Part shown: positions 7,146 to 14,490 of the stretch, piece by piece
Position numbering within the stretch: the first letter of the stretch is position 1
Layout of the letters: every line of letters starts with the position of its first letter
Assembly (NCBI RefSeq): GCF_034376665.1
Contig: NZ_JAXMJI010000032.1
Span: 1 to 14,558 of the forward strand
Source of the DNA: Allopontixanthobacter sp034376665
GTDB taxonomy: Bacteria > Pseudomonadota > Alphaproteobacteria > Sphingomonadales > Sphingomonadaceae
Reading direction: 5' to 3'
Length of the DNA stretch: 14,558 nt
Notes under the pieces: generated by a model
What the model saw: the letters and a program-made list of their open reading frames with translations, nothing else
Told to the model about the DNA's origin: nothing
Databases searched by the model: none
Program-made: the position numbers and the translations under genes

Positions 7146-8369
7146 ATGCTGCATCCCGAACTGCTCGCTTCTGCCAATGCGATCGCCGGTGACATCGTTG
7201 CGCTGCGGCGTGCGATCCATGCCGAGCCCGAACTGGGCCTGCACACCCCTCTGACGCAGGCCAAGGTCCGCGCTGCGCTGGCCGATTTGCCGCTGGAATG
7301 GCGCTCCGGCCCTTCGACCACCGGCGAAGTTGCAATCCTGCGGGGCGGCAAGCCAGGCCATCCCGGTCGCAGCCGCGTCCTGCTGCGCGGGGATATGGAC
7401 GCGCTGCCGATGCCGGAACAGACTGGCCTCGACTTCGCTTCCACCATTGACGGCCGGATGCACGCCTGCGGGCACGATACGCACACCGCCATGCTGGTAG
7501 GTGCGGCGCAAGTGCTGGCGGCCCGCCAGGCGGAACTGGCGGGCGAAGTGATGTTCATGTTCCAACCCGGCGAGGAAGGCTACCACGGCGCGCGCTTCAT
7601 GATGGAGGACGGGTTGCTGGGCGGGACCGGTGGAAATCCGCTACCCGAGGCGGCCTTTGCGCTGCACATCATGCCCAACGCGCGCCACGGAGTGATCGCG
7701 GGCCGGGCCGGCGCTTTGCTGGCGGCTGCCGACCAGTTCGAAATTACTCTTGAAGGGCGCGGCGGCCATGCCTCGATGCCGCACGACACGCTGGACCCGG
7801 TGCCCGCTGCCTGCGCTGTCGTAACCGCGCTGCAGACGGTGGTGACCCGGCGCTTCAACGCCGCCGATGCGGTGGTGGTCACGGTCACCATGCTGGACGC
7901 CGGCACCGCGCATAATGTGATCCCCGATCACGCCGTGCTTCGCGGTACGATGCGCACGCTGTCGCCGGAAAACCGGCGTCAGGTACAGCAGCTGATGCGC
8001 GAGACCGCCAGCGGGATCGCCGCCGCACACGGAGTTACCGCCCGCGTCGAGATTACCGAGGGTTTCCCCGTCACCCTGTGCGACGAACGGGCCGTTGCGA
8101 TGGGGCGTTCGGTAACGCATGAAGTGCTCGGTGCGGACAGCTGGAAAGACCTGCCAGCCCCGATCATGGGGGCGGAGGATTTCTCCTATGTGCTGGAACA
8201 GGTACCCGGTGCGATGTTCTTCCTCGGCGTTGCCCCCAGCGGCGAAGACTGGAGCCAGTGCTGCGGCATCCATTCCAGCCGGATGATGGTGGACGAAGGT
8301 GCCCTGCCGCTGGGCACGGCAATCCTGGCCGGCTGCGCCATGCGGTTTCTGGAACGGGGCTTCGAATAG
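7146..8369 (+). CDS. M20D family metallo-amidohydrolase (hippurate hydrolase-like)
   Basis: A 407-residue cytoplasmic hydrolase of peptidase family M20D, whose members cleave N-acyl amino acids, hippurate, indole-acetyl amino acids or N-acetyl-diaminopimelate. The metal site is complete: C108 and H110 in MHACGHDTHTAML, the Glu pair E143-E144 in FQPGEEG, H174 in ALHIMP and H376 in GIHSSRM. RGDMDALP (81-88) and the dimerisation-domain GRGGHASMPHDTLDP pattern are typical. The ATG start is not preceded by a Shine-Dalgarno, so a short-leader transcript is possible. A CoA-ligase gene follows after 25 bases, which suggests the acid released from the amide is then activated to an acyl-CoA. The substrate cannot be decided from sequence. 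Confidence 0.92.
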   Translation: MLHPELLASANAIAGDIVALRRAIHAEPELGLHTPLTQAKVRAALADLPLEWRSGPSTTGEVAILRGGKPGHPGRSRVLLRGDMDALPMPEQTGLDFASTIDGRMHACGHDTHTAMLVGAAQVLAARQAELAGEVMFMFQPGEEGYHGARFMMEDGLLGGTGGNPLPEAAFALHIMPNARHGVIAGRAGALLAAADQFEITLEGRGGHASMPHDTLDPVPAACAVVTALQTVVTRRFNAADAVVVTVTMLDAGTAHNVIPDHAVLRGTMRTLSPENRRQVQQLMRETASGIAAAHGVTARVEITEGFPVTLCDERAVAMGRSVTHEVLGADSWKDLPAPIMGAEDFSYVLEQVPGAMFFLGVAPSGEDWSQCCGIHSSRMMVDEGALPLGTAILAGCAMRFLERGFE

Positions 8370-8384
8370 AAATTGGCGGGGGTC

Positions 8385-8389
8385 GAGGA
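8385..8389 (+). promoter_or_regulatory. Ribosome-binding site deciding the CoA-ligase start
   Basis: GAGGA ends five bases before the ATG at 8395. It supports this start over the longer open frame that begins inside the amidohydrolase gene. Confidence 0.7.
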
Positions 8390-8394
8390 TTAGT

Positions 8395-9930
8395 ATGAGC
8401 GAGACGGAATGCTGGACTTTCAGCGAGGCGCTGGCGCGTCACGCTGCCGAGCGCGGCGATGCGGCCGCTTTGCGGTTCGGGTCCCGGGTCACCAGTTTCG
8501 CCGAATACGACCGGCACGCCACGCAGATCGCCAACGGGCTTGCCGCCATGGGCCTGACCAAGGGGGACCGGATCGCCTATCTGGGCAAGAACAGCGACTA
8601 TGCGGTCGAATTGTGCCTCGGCGCGGGACGGCTCGGGGTCGTGCTGGTCCCGATCATCTGGCGGCTCGCCCCGGCGGAAGTGGAGTTCATCCTCGAGGAT
8701 TGCGGCGCGAAAGTGCTGTTTGTCGAAGACGGCTTTGCCGGCGTGCCGTGGGACGGCGAGGCGGTCTCGATGGAGCGTGAATTCGCCGCTTGGCGCGACC
8801 GGCAGTCCGATGACCCGGTGACCGCGAGCATCACCAAGGACGACGCTTTCCTCCAGCTCTATACTTCGGGCACCACCGGGCAGCCCAAGGGCGTGGTGCT
8901 GAGCCATTTCAACGGGTCCAACATGCGCCCGCGGCTGGAGGCGGAAAATATCTACTGGTATTGCGCCGCGCCGGGCGATTCGCTGATCATGGCCATGCCC
9001 TACGGCCATATCGCCGGTATCGGAGGCGCGACCGGCGCGGCGCTGGGCGGGCAGGAACTGATCATCCATGCCGAATTCGATCCCGCGCTGATGATCCATG
9101 ACGTGGCGGAATATCAGGTCAAATGGCTGTTCCTGGTCCCCGCGGCGCTGGGCATGATGCTGGCGCATCCGGACGCCCAGGGGGCCGATTTCTCCTCGGT
9201 CCGGGGCCTGACCTATGGCGCCAGCCCGATTCCGCTCGACCTGCTGAAAGAAGGCGTGTCGCGGCTGGGCTGCGATTTCGCGCAGCTCTACGGCCTGACC
9301 GAAACCTATGGCGCGATCATCTCGCTCGCGCCGGAGGATCACCGCCCCGGCCGCGAGCATGTGATGCGCTCGGCCGGCAAGGCGATGCCGGGCGTCGAAA
9401 TCCGCATTCTGGGCGGCGATCTCGAGCCGCTGCCCCCCTGCACCACTGGCGAAGTCGCAATCCGGTCCGACTGCGTGATGCTGGAATACTGGAACCGGCC
9501 CGAGGAAACCGCCAAGGCCCTGATCGGCGATGGCTGGTTCCGCACCGGTGATGCCGGCATGCTCGACGAAGAAGGCTATCTGTTCATCCAGGACCGCATC
9601 AAGGACATGATCATCAGCGGCGGGGAAAATGTCTATCCTGCCGAAGTGGAAAGCGCGATTTACGGCCTCCCCGGCGTGGCCGACATCGCGGTTATCGGCG
9701 TCCCCGATCCGAAATGGGGCGAAGCGGTCAAAGCGATCGTCGTGCGAAATCCCGGCAGCGACCTGACCGAAGCCGAGGTCATCGCCCATGCGCGGACCAG
9801 GATTGCCGGATTCAAATGCCCCAAGTCAGTGGATTTCATCGATGCCCTTCCGCGCAATCCCTCCGGCAAGATCCTCCGCCGCGAACTCCGCGCGCCCTAT
9901 TGGGAAGGGCTGGAACGCCAGGTGAATTGA
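8395..9930 (+). CDS. Acyl-CoA synthetase / AMP-dependent ligase
   Basis: A 511-residue member of the adenylate-forming (ANL) family, which activates a carboxylic acid with ATP to an acyl-adenylate and then transfers it to CoA. All core motifs are visible: P-loop YTSGTTGQPKG (156-166), YGLTETYG (299-306), GDGWFRTGD (378-386), the hinge and signature RIKDMIISGGENVYPAEVE (401-419), and PRNPSGKILRREL (486-498) with catalytic K492. No signal peptide or membrane segment. The start was placed at MSETECWTF because a GAGGA site lies five bases upstream; the open frame extends 32 codons further back into the amidohydrolase gene without family similarity. It follows the M20D gene by 25 bases and is probably cotranscribed. 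The motifs fit medium/long-chain fatty acid or aromatic acid ligases; the substrate is not decided. Confidence 0.93.
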   Translation: MSETECWTFSEALARHAAERGDAAALRFGSRVTSFAEYDRHATQIANGLAAMGLTKGDRIAYLGKNSDYAVELCLGAGRLGVVLVPIIWRLAPAEVEFILEDCGAKVLFVEDGFAGVPWDGEAVSMEREFAAWRDRQSDDPVTASITKDDAFLQLYTSGTTGQPKGVVLSHFNGSNMRPRLEAENIYWYCAAPGDSLIMAMPYGHIAGIGGATGAALGGQELIIHAEFDPALMIHDVAEYQVKWLFLVPAALGMMLAHPDAQGADFSSVRGLTYGASPIPLDLLKEGVSRLGCDFAQLYGLTETYGAIISLAPEDHRPGREHVMRSAGKAMPGVEIRILGGDLEPLPPCTTGEVAIRSDCVMLEYWNRPEETAKALIGDGWFRTGDAGMLDEEGYLFIQDRIKDMIISGGENVYPAEVESAIYGLPGVADIAVIGVPDPKWGEAVKAIVVRNPGSDLTEAEVIAHARTRIAGFKCPKSVDFIDALPRNPSGKILRRELRAPYWEGLERQVN

Positions 9931-9932
9931 CC

Positions 9933-9951
9933 GCGGGCGCGCGCCGCCCGC
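9933..9951 (+). terminator. GC-rich stem just after the CoA-ligase stop
   Basis: GCGGGCG (9933-9939) and CGCCCGC (9945-9951) form a perfect seven-base stem with a five-base loop, two bases after the TGA. It has no T-tract, so it may be a 3'-end stabilising stem or a Rho-assisted end rather than an intrinsic terminator. Confidence 0.35.
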
Positions 9952-10156
9952 CGGTGACGGGCGCATATCTCTCCGTCAGGCACGGCGATGCCCGCGCAAG
10001 GACCATAACACGAAGGAGGTCCGCTGAGGCGGCAAAGGAAGGATACAGACCAGGAGAAGGAGAAGCCTCCTGTCGAACAAGAAGCGAGTTAATGCCTTGC
10101 AAAGACACGCTGACCTGATAGCCAGAAACCCTGTTTCAAATGATAAATGGTGCGGT
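9952..10156 (+). promoter_or_regulatory. Leader of the halogenase operon with an orphan Shine-Dalgarno
   Basis: A purine-rich leader of about 200 bases. AAGGAGGT (10013-10020) is a perfect Shine-Dalgarno, but no ATG, GTG or TTG follows at normal distance. A CTG at 10024 would open a 22-codon charged frame ending with TAA at 10090-10092. CAGGAG (10051-10056) pairs with CTCCTG (10067-10072). The ribosome-binding site of the halogenase itself is not evident. The stretch could be a leader peptide or the remnant of a lost upstream gene. Confidence 0.35.
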
Positions 10157-11695
10157 ATGCAGGTTGGCAATCGGGTCCGGCGCGTAGTTATACTCGGCGG
10201 CGGAACCGCGGGTTGGATGACCGCGACCGCGCTGGCGAAGACCTTCGGCCCGCGGGTCTCGATCACATTGCTCGAATCCGAAGAAATCGGCACCGTCGGT
10301 GTGGGCGAGGCGACGATCCCGACGATCCATTGGTTCAACGAGTTGATCGGGCTCGACGAATCCGATTTTCTCCGCGCAACAAAAGCCAGCTTCAAGCTTG
10401 GCATCGAGTTCGTCGATTGGGCACGGCCAGGGCACCGCTATTTCCACCCTTTCGGCCAATATGGCATCGCCCTGCCCGGTGTACCTTTCCACCAGCGGTG
10501 GCTGAAGGCGTGCCGCGATGGTCTCGGCCTGCCGCTGTCCGACTTCTCGCTGGCTACGCGCCTGGCTTCGCAGAACCGCTTTGCCAAGCCGGCAGGCGGA
10601 GCGCAATCGATCCTCTCGACGCTCGGTTACGCCTTTCACTTCGATGCAAGCCTCTACGCCCGTCACCTGCGTTCGCTGGCCGAGGCCGGCGGCGTCACCC
10701 GGATCGAAGGCAAGCTCAGCACCGTGGAGCGCGATGGCGAAAGCGGTTTCGTATCGGCGCTCCTGACCGAGGCCGGTGACCGCCTGGACGGCGATTTATT
10801 CGTCGATTGCTCAGGTTTCCGTGCTCTGCTGATCGAGGGCGAGATGCAGGCCGGCTATGAAGACTGGTCACATTGGCTACCTTGCGACCGTGCCGCCGCG
10901 GTTCCGTGTGAACGGATGGACAAGACAACACCCTACACGCGTTCGACTGCGCGCGCCGCCGGCTGGCAGTGGCGCATCCCTCTCCAACACCGCACCGGCA
11001 ATGGGTATGTCTATGCGAGCGAGTTTGTCAGTGACGACGAAGCCGCGGCTACACTCCTTGCCAATCTGGACGGCGCAGCGCTTGGTGATCCGCAGCTCCT
11101 GCGCTTCAAGGCGGGTCGGCGGCGGCGGACCTGGATTGGCAACGTGGTGGCGATCGGCCTTTCGTCGGGGTTTCTGGAACCGCTCGAATCCACCAGCATC
11201 CATCTGATCCAGAGCAGTATCGCCAAACTGCTTACGCTGTTCCCGGACCGGGATTGCGACCCGGGACTGGCCCTCCAGTTTGACCGCCTGATCGCCGCCG
11301 ATCTGGACGAGATCCGGGATTTCCTGATCCTTCACTACCACGCCACAAGCGACAAGCCCGAGCCGCTGTGGAACCATTGCCGGCACATGGCGCTGCCCGA
11401 CACGCTTATCGAGAAACAAGAGCACTACCGCAGATCGGGACGGCTGATGCTGGGCGCGAACGAACTGTTCCGGGAAGCGAGCTGGCTTGCGGTGCTTAAT
11501 GGACAAGGGGTTTTGGCGGAAGACTACAGCCCATTGGCGGACGCGTTGGACCCGGCGACCAACAGGGCGCAGCTCGAGCAGATCGCCGGCGTCGTCACGC
11601 GCGCAGCGTCCCATCTTCCCATGCACGATGATGTGATCGCGCAGGCAATTTCCGCGTCGGATGCGTTGTCGCCCGCTGATGCTGTGAACGGATGA
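10157..11695 (+). CDS. Flavin-dependent tryptophan halogenase family protein
   Basis: A 512-residue FADH2-dependent halogenase-family protein; characterised relatives chlorinate or brominate indole rings with a partner flavin reductase. Seen: FAD-binding GGGTAGWM (14-21), GVGEATIP (48-55), the lysine of ASFKLGIEF (K80, aligning with RebH/PrnA K79 by memory), FVDCSGFR (215-222), the halogenase hallmark WQWRIP (270-275, WxWxIP), and EPLESTSI with E344 in the place of PrnA E346. The halide-loop glycine of ESTG is serine here (S347). The start at MQVGNRVRRVVILGGG was chosen because the dinucleotide-binding motif normally begins a few residues from the N-terminus; the frame stays open 20 codons further upstream to a TTG. 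Its stop overlaps the DUF6445 start by ATGA. No reductase gene is in view. Relatives of this subgroup often sit beside TonB-dependent receptors, as here. Confidence 0.9.
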   Translation: MQVGNRVRRVVILGGGTAGWMTATALAKTFGPRVSITLLESEEIGTVGVGEATIPTIHWFNELIGLDESDFLRATKASFKLGIEFVDWARPGHRYFHPFGQYGIALPGVPFHQRWLKACRDGLGLPLSDFSLATRLASQNRFAKPAGGAQSILSTLGYAFHFDASLYARHLRSLAEAGGVTRIEGKLSTVERDGESGFVSALLTEAGDRLDGDLFVDCSGFRALLIEGEMQAGYEDWSHWLPCDRAAAVPCERMDKTTPYTRSTARAAGWQWRIPLQHRTGNGYVYASEFVSDDEAAATLLANLDGAALGDPQLLRFKAGRRRRTWIGNVVAIGLSSGFLEPLESTSIHLIQSSIAKLLTLFPDRDCDPGLALQFDRLIAADLDEIRDFLILHYHATSDKPEPLWNHCRHMALPDTLIEKQEHYRRSGRLMLGANELFREASWLAVLNGQGVLAEDYSPLADALDPATNRAQLEQIAGVVTRAASHLPMHDDVIAQAISASDALSPADAVNG

Positions 11696-12366
11696 CCCGC
11701 CCGGATATCGCCGCTCGCCTGATCGGAAGCGAGCGGCAGCCGCTTGTCGTTGTCGACGGGTTCGCGGCCGATCCGGACGCGCTCCGGGCCGATGCAACCA
11801 CGCGCCTTTTCGAACCGGCCGGCCGTAACTACCCGGGAGTGCGGGCGCCGCTGCCATCCTCTTATCTTCGCGATGTCCATGCCACGCTCGCAACGATATT
11901 GCGCGAGGTATTCGGCTTTCGTAAGCGGATTGTGCCCTTGGACGCGAGCTTCTCGATCGTCACGACTGTCCCTGAGCAGCTATCCCTGGAACAACGGCTT
12001 CCGCACGTGGATTCGATCGAGCCCGATCGCTTCGCACTGGTTCATTATCTTTCACCGCACAACGCGGACGGAACCGGTTTTTTCCGCCACCGCACTACCG
12101 GATTCGAGATGCTGGACGAGGTTCGCGCGCCCGTTTACTTCGCGCGCCTCCGGGCCGAGCTGCGTGAAGGCGGGCCACCTGCCGCCTATGCCGGTGACGA
12201 AATGCCCCTGTTCGAGCGCACTGCACTGGTAGAGGCGCGCGATAATCGCGCGGTAATTTACCGCAGCGCGTTACTGCACTGCGGCGCAATCGGCCCGGCT
12301 ACCACGCTCTCGTCCGATCCCGCGAGCGGGCGACTTACTGTCACGGCTTTCTTCACGGCGGAGTAG
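11692..12366 (+). CDS. DUF6445 family protein, possible Fe(II)/2-oxoglutarate-type oxygenase
   Basis: A 224-residue cytoplasmic protein that I assign to the DUF6445 family from the YPGVRAPLP segment (47-55) and its place behind a halogenase. The spacing of H105-x-D107 (LPHVDS), H196 (LLHCGAIG) and R214 (SGRLTVTAFF) is that expected of a double-stranded beta-helix Fe(II)/2-oxoglutarate oxygenase facial triad with a cosubstrate arginine. Activity is unproven for the family as far as I know. It is translationally coupled to the halogenase through ATGA, so both probably act in the same process. Its last 14 coding bases are antisense to the end of the glycosidase-like gene, leaving no room for a terminator between the convergent genes. 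Confidence 0.78.
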   Translation: MTRPDIAARLIGSERQPLVVVDGFAADPDALRADATTRLFEPAGRNYPGVRAPLPSSYLRDVHATLATILREVFGFRKRIVPLDASFSIVTTVPEQLSLEQRLPHVDSIEPDRFALVHYLSPHNADGTGFFRHRTTGFEMLDEVRAPVYFARLRAELREGGPPAAYAGDEMPLFERTALVEARDNRAVIYRSALLHCGAIGPATTLSSDPASGRLTVTAFFTAE

Positions 12367-14440
12367 TGCGCGGCGGCTGCACGGCCAGATAGACTGTGCT
12401 CCACAACTGGGCTGCGTTCGATTCGTCAACGTCATCCGTGCCGGCACCGAAAGGGACAACCTGATAGCGGTCGTTTTCGTAGGCCCAGGACCAGAGTTCG
12501 GAATTTGCCAGTTCGCGCACCGAGAGGATTACGCTCCAGAGCTTGGCCTGTGCGTCTTCCAGCCGCGCCCGGGTCGCGGCCGGCAAGTCGGTGCGGGCGA
12601 GCTGCCGCTCAAGCCCTGCGGCAACCATCGCTTGCTGCCAGGACCAGACCACCGTTCCATGATAGGCTGCGGGGGTGAAGCGCGCTTGCACCTCCGGTTC
12701 TGTGAGCGCCGGATTGGCGACAAGCAGGCCGATATCCGTCATCAGGCCGGCAGGAAACGGACGCATCATGGCGCTCAGATGGACATCCAGCTCGGCGGGG
12801 GAGGGCCGGCCGAACAGGAGGGCAAATCCTTCGTCCGAGTGAATGATCGGAACCGGACTGCCGTGTTCGTCGAGTGAAATGGCGTGAAAGGCGAGCGGCT
12901 CGCCATGAAGCGCGGCGAGCGCAGGCCCGGCAGGTATTCCGCGGATTGCAGCATAGGAGTTGATCGCAGCCTTTGCATCGGCAACCGGCATCGATACCCG
13001 GAACAGCGCGGGTGCGCGGCCGCTCCAAATTTCGGCCATACGCCCCGCATCGCTGAAAATGGCACGGTCTGCGTCGGAGAGATAGGGATCGAGCAATCCG
13101 GAGGTGAGCAGCCGCTGCGCAGCGTCAAGGGCTGCGGGGACAAACACGGCATTGACGTCATAGGCATAACGGCCCCGACCGATCCCCTCTTCGCTGTCGC
13201 GCCACTGACCCGTCTTGCGACCTGGCTTCAGGCTGATCAGGTTTGTTATTGCTGGTGCGTCGGCAAAGGGCCGCGCCTGGTCGAGCACAAATCGAAGGTT
13301 GCGCACCAAAGCCGGGCCGACGCGCTCATGACTGCCGGATTGCGCATCACCGGAAACCGCACGCGCGAGATAGGCGCGCGCGGCGTCAGCTTCCGCGCTG
13401 TCGAGCAAATAGGCCGCCATTACCGGCGCCAGCATGAAATCGTCATCGATCATCGCGTAATCGAGCACGGCAGCATCGCTGACGTCCAACCCGCGCTTGC
13501 GCCGATCGACGAGCGCGAATTCCGACAAGCCTTCTTCGTGAGCGACCTCGCCGGCTGCGTTGAGGTTGGCTAGCACGGAACTCAGTCCAGCCTCGATCGC
13601 TTGCGGCTGTAGCGCCGGCATCAACAAGCGCACCGACATCAGCGTGTCGCGCCCGAAATAGGTGTTGAAACGCCACGAACCGGCAAGAAACTTCTCACGG
13701 TAGCTCAGGAACCGCAATGCGTTTCGCCCCGCCGGGTCTTCGGCTGCGCGGTCATTCAACAGTTCGGCTTCGGTGAATCCGTTGAGCGGTGTTTCGCCGC
13801 TCGCAGCGGTAATCTCCAGACGGATCTTGCCATCAGCGTCTGCAACAAGAGCATCATTTTCGAGATGTCCGTCAAGCACCCGAACGGACAGCAGATACCC
13901 CGGCGCCCCATCGATGCGGTCGCGGGCGAATACGACCCGGTCGGAACTGACACTCATCGGCGCGGACACAGCTGCCGGAAACGTACCCACTGACTGATAG
14001 TCCCGCAGGAAGCGCACGTTGGAAAGCACCGCCTGCTTTATTGTCAGGCGTTTCGCCGCGACAGTGGCCGTGGCACGAACGCCGTGGAGCAGGCGGCCCT
14101 TGTCATCCTTCAGAGAAATCGGCTTGGGGGATTCCTCCAGCCGCCACTCAGCCGGCGTGTCCAGCCTTTCGAACCAGAGTCCGACCCCGCTGTTGCCGGC
14201 CGGGAAGGCCACCAGAATACGGGGGTCGGCACCGGAACGCAGCAACAGGTGGGCGGCCACAGGTCCATCGCGCACGAAGGCGTTGATGTTGAAGCCTTCG
14301 ACAACCTGATAGGAAAGGTCGGAGGCCTCCTGATTGGAAAGGTCGGAGACCTCCACAGGTTGCGCAATTGCTCCCGTGCCGATCGCCAGCAACAGCGCGC
14401 CCGCACTCAAGCGCTGCCTAAGCCGCCTCATCGCACGCAT
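12353..14440 (-). CDS. Exported six-hairpin-glycosidase-like protein
   Basis: A 695-residue protein with a signal peptide (residues 1-26: Arg-rich start, LSAGALLLAIG core, AIA-QP cleavage), hence periplasmic or surface-exposed. Residues 50-240 look like an N-terminal beta domain; 245-690 look like an alpha/alpha toroid of the six-hairpin glycosidase type (GH15/GH63/amylo-glucosidase-like). Marks are SWRFNTYFGRDTLMS (255-269), HEEGLSE (301-307), GQWRDSEEG (411-419), AYHGTVVWSWQQAM (592-605) and NSELWSWAY (646-654). Acidic candidates for catalysis are D265, E303/E304, D415 and E648; which act is unknown. The start ATG has a strong GAGGAGA five bases upstream. It follows a TonB-dependent receptor gene closely, so it probably degrades the receptor's glycan or glycoside cargo. 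A 24-bp tandem repeat lies just after the signal peptide. Family assignment is moderate and the substrate is unknown. Confidence 0.8.
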   Translation of the reverse strand: MRAMRRLRQRLSAGALLLAIGTGAIAQPVEVSDLSNQEASDLSYQVVEGFNINAFVRDGPVAAHLLLRSGADPRILVAFPAGNSGVGLWFERLDTPAEWRLEESPKPISLKDDKGRLLHGVRATATVAAKRLTIKQAVLSNVRFLRDYQSVGTFPAAVSAPMSVSSDRVVFARDRIDGAPGYLLSVRVLDGHLENDALVADADGKIRLEITAASGETPLNGFTEAELLNDRAAEDPAGRNALRFLSYREKFLAGSWRFNTYFGRDTLMSVRLLMPALQPQAIEAGLSSVLANLNAAGEVAHEEGLSEFALVDRRKRGLDVSDAAVLDYAMIDDDFMLAPVMAAYLLDSAEADAARAYLARAVSGDAQSGSHERVGPALVRNLRFVLDQARPFADAPAITNLISLKPGRKTGQWRDSEEGIGRGRYAYDVNAVFVPAALDAAQRLLTSGLLDPYLSDADRAIFSDAGRMAEIWSGRAPALFRVSMPVADAKAAINSYAAIRGIPAGPALAALHGEPLAFHAISLDEHGSPVPIIHSDEGFALLFGRPSPAELDVHLSAMMRPFPAGLMTDIGLLVANPALTEPEVQARFTPAAYHGTVVWSWQQAMVAAGLERQLARTDLPAATRARLEDAQAKLWSVILSVRELANSELWSWAYENDRYQVVPFGAGTDDVDESNAAQLWSTVYLAVQPPRTTPP
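14305..14352 (-). repeat. 24-bp imperfect tandem duplication after the signal peptide
   Basis: Units 14305-14328 and 14329-14352 agree at 22 of 24 positions. In the glycosidase-like protein they encode two eight-residue copies around SDLSxQ (SDLSNQ then SDLSYQ, residues 32-45), a likely flexible linker between signal peptide and first domain. Confidence 0.8.
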
Positions 14441-14445
14441 CGTCT

Positions 14446-14452
14446 TCTCCTC
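14446..14452 (-). promoter_or_regulatory. Ribosome-binding site of the glycosidase-like gene
   Basis: GAGGAGA on the minus strand, five bases before the ATG, fixes the start at 14440 rather than the second ATG three codons later. It lies right beside the 10-bp stem at 14457-14483. Confidence 0.75.
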
Positions 14453-14456
14453 TCGG

Positions 14457-14483
14457 GCCCCTGCGGCTCACCACCGCAGGGGC
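14457..14483 (-). terminator. Perfect 10-bp stem between TonB receptor and glycosidase genes
   Basis: GCCCCTGCGG and CCGCAGGGGC pair perfectly around a seven-base loop, beginning seven bases after the receptor stop on the minus strand. No T-tract follows; the sequence goes directly to the GAGGAGA site of the next gene. It may be a partial terminator or a 3'-protecting stem that makes the receptor message more abundant than the glycosidase message. Confidence 0.6.
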
Positions 14484-14490
14484 TTCAGTT

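Noticed and set aside
8164..9789. 541-codon minus-strand frame
   Set aside because: It is antisense to the CoA ligase, whose ANL motifs are complete. The translated product shows no family pattern.
10877..11893. 338-codon minus-strand frame across halogenase and DUF6445
   Set aside because: It spans two motif-bearing plus-strand genes and has low-complexity, Arg-rich content, so it is a shadow.
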